A program made the position numbers and the translations under genes. Of a stretch of 64,000 nucleotides of DNA, positions 63,190 to 64,000 are shown in pieces. This DNA comes from an uncultured Saccharospirillaceae bacterium. Its GTDB lineage: Bacteria > Pseudomonadota > Gammaproteobacteria > Pseudomonadales > Oceanobacteraceae. The notes below the pieces were generated by a model. It did no database searches and was not told the origin of the DNA. It saw only the letters and a program-made list of their open reading frames with translations. The stretch covers positions 1-64,000 of the forward strand of contig CANNFT010000007.1 of assembly GCA_947503895.1 (NCBI GenBank), written 5' to 3'. Within the stretch, counting starts at the first letter, position 1. Each line of letters opens with the position of its first letter.

Positions 63190-64000
63190 ATGAAACGCAT
63201 TGCCATCCTCACTTATCCAAATGCCGCGCTTTTTGAGCTGGGTTGTGCGACAGAACTGTTTGCGCTGGCCCGTCCCGACATACAAAACTGGTATCAAGCT
63301 GATGTCGTGACCTTCTCGGATGAACCGCTAAACGGTATTGCGGGGCTCACCTTACAAGCCCCTGTGATAAAGGATTTAGACGAATTTGATATGTTAGTCG
63401 TGCCGAGCTGGCCGACAACACCAGCAGGCTCCTCCGCCCTACTGAACCGCCAAATGATCACCGCTATTAAACGATTTGCTGACGCCGGCCATCGGGTCCT
63501 GTCATTTTGCTCGGGTGCTTTTCTATTGGGCGAATTAAATCTGTTGAATCAACGCCCTGCGACCACTCACTGGCGATACGAAGCAACGTTTAAACAACGC
63601 TTTCCTTTCACGCAATATGTGGACGACGTGCTCTATCTCTACGATGGTTTAATCGGTTGTTCGGCTGGCAGTGCCGCAGCCATCGACTTAGGTATTGAAG
63701 TGATTCGACAGGATTATGGCTACGTCGTGGCTAACCAGGTAGCACGGCGCTTGGTGCTGCCGCCACATCGCCAAGGTGGACAGTCACAGTTTGTGGAAAC
63801 CCCCGTCCTACCGAAAGCCAACGGGTTTGCCGAAACCGTAGATTGGGCAATCGAGCACTTAGGCACAGAGATAACGGTTGAATCCCTCGCAGCGAAAGCT
63901 TCCATGTCACGGCGTACCTTTGATCGACAATTTCGAAAGGCCTTCAATATGGCACCAAAAGAGTGGTTAATTGCACAACGCTTACACTTGGCTAAACAGC
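63190..64000 (+). CDS. GlxA/FtrA-type AraC-family regulator (C-terminus cut by the window edge)
   Basis: 270 complete codons are visible and the frame is open at base 64000. Residues about 1-180 are a DJ-1/PfpI-like domain (IAILTYPNAALFELGCATEL; VVPSWPTTP; LSFCSGAFLLGEL with the Cys elbow). From about 215 comes the AraC-type DNA-binding domain, with the first helix-turn-helix (SLAAKASMSRRTFDRQFRKA) followed by PKEWLIAQRL. This is the architecture of FtrA and related activators. Starts 136 bp from the divergent rhodanese gene, a likely shared control region. Confidence 0.92.
   Translation, partial: MKRIAILTYPNAALFELGCATELFALARPDIQNWYQADVVTFSDEPLNGIAGLTLQAPVIKDLDEFDMLVVPSWPTTPAGSSALLNRQMITAIKRFADAGHRVLSFCSGAFLLGELNLLNQRPATTHWRYEATFKQRFPFTQYVDDVLYLYDGLIGCSAGSAAAIDLGIEVIRQDYGYVVANQVARRLVLPPHRQGGQSQFVETPVLPKANGFAETVDWAIEHLGTEITVESLAAKASMSRRTFDRQFRKAFNMAPKEWLIAQRLHLAKQ

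Overview
The window is chromosomal DNA of moderate G+C from a Gram-negative gammaproteobacterium. This is shown by the lptD-surA-pdxA-rsmA-apaG-apaH cluster, the divergent amgK-murU-djlA operon of the Pseudomonas/Oceanospirillales type, glpE, and the yeaG-yeaH-ycgB trio. Many large secreted, calcium-binding and lipoprotein surface products suggest a marine, surface-associated organism; species assignment from sequence reading alone is not possible.

Layout. 1-18.6 kb (minus strand) is one long run of exported proteins: an inactive-looking rhodanese protein, a transglutaminase-like membrane-anchored protein, a 1926-residue fibronectin-III-type surface protein, a Sec-exported RHS/YD-repeat protein with a C-terminal alpha/beta-hydrolase-like domain, an overlapping small lipoprotein, and a giant RTX protein that runs off the left edge. 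Spacing is tight (8-bp overlap, 12 bp, 9 bp, 25-bp overlap, about 70 bp), so this looks like one operon. I read it as a candidate polymorphic-toxin presentation system, with the lipoprotein as a possible immunity factor. 18.8-21 kb has an NYN-domain gene, a 670-bp gap with a possible structured RNA, and a DUF1722 gene.

21.2-23.9 kb is a bufferin-type RiPP locus: a cysteine-rich precursor with two identically spaced six-cysteine modules and an apparent lipobox, then, after a 565-bp gap, a DUF692 (MNIO) enzyme and a DUF2063 partner. 24-28.3 kb holds a DUF1552/DUF1592-type pair with cytochrome c and CBM6 domains. 28.5-36.8 kb has a RibD-like reductase and then a VTC-DUF4956-porin-CotH operon followed by a fibrinogen-domain lipoprotein. 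36.9-39.8 kb is an unrecognised two-gene operon with an FAD-binding-like protein. 40.5-45 kb has a FIST-GGDEF sensor and a DUF748 (AsmA-like) protein.

45.2-62.6 kb is mostly core genome: djlA, murU and amgK for muropeptide recycling and chaperone function; a phosphoethanolamine-transferase-like protein; lptD-surA for outer-membrane assembly; pdxA, rsmA, apaG, apaH and glpE; then the PrkA kinase, YeaH and SpoVR stress/stationary-phase operon, with a sequence resembling a sigma-54 promoter upstream. The right edge has a rhodanese gene divergent from a GlxA/FtrA-type AraC regulator that is cut by the window end.

No tRNA, rRNA, CRISPR array, transposase or prophage gene was recognised. All assignments come from reading sequence and motifs; no database search was run.
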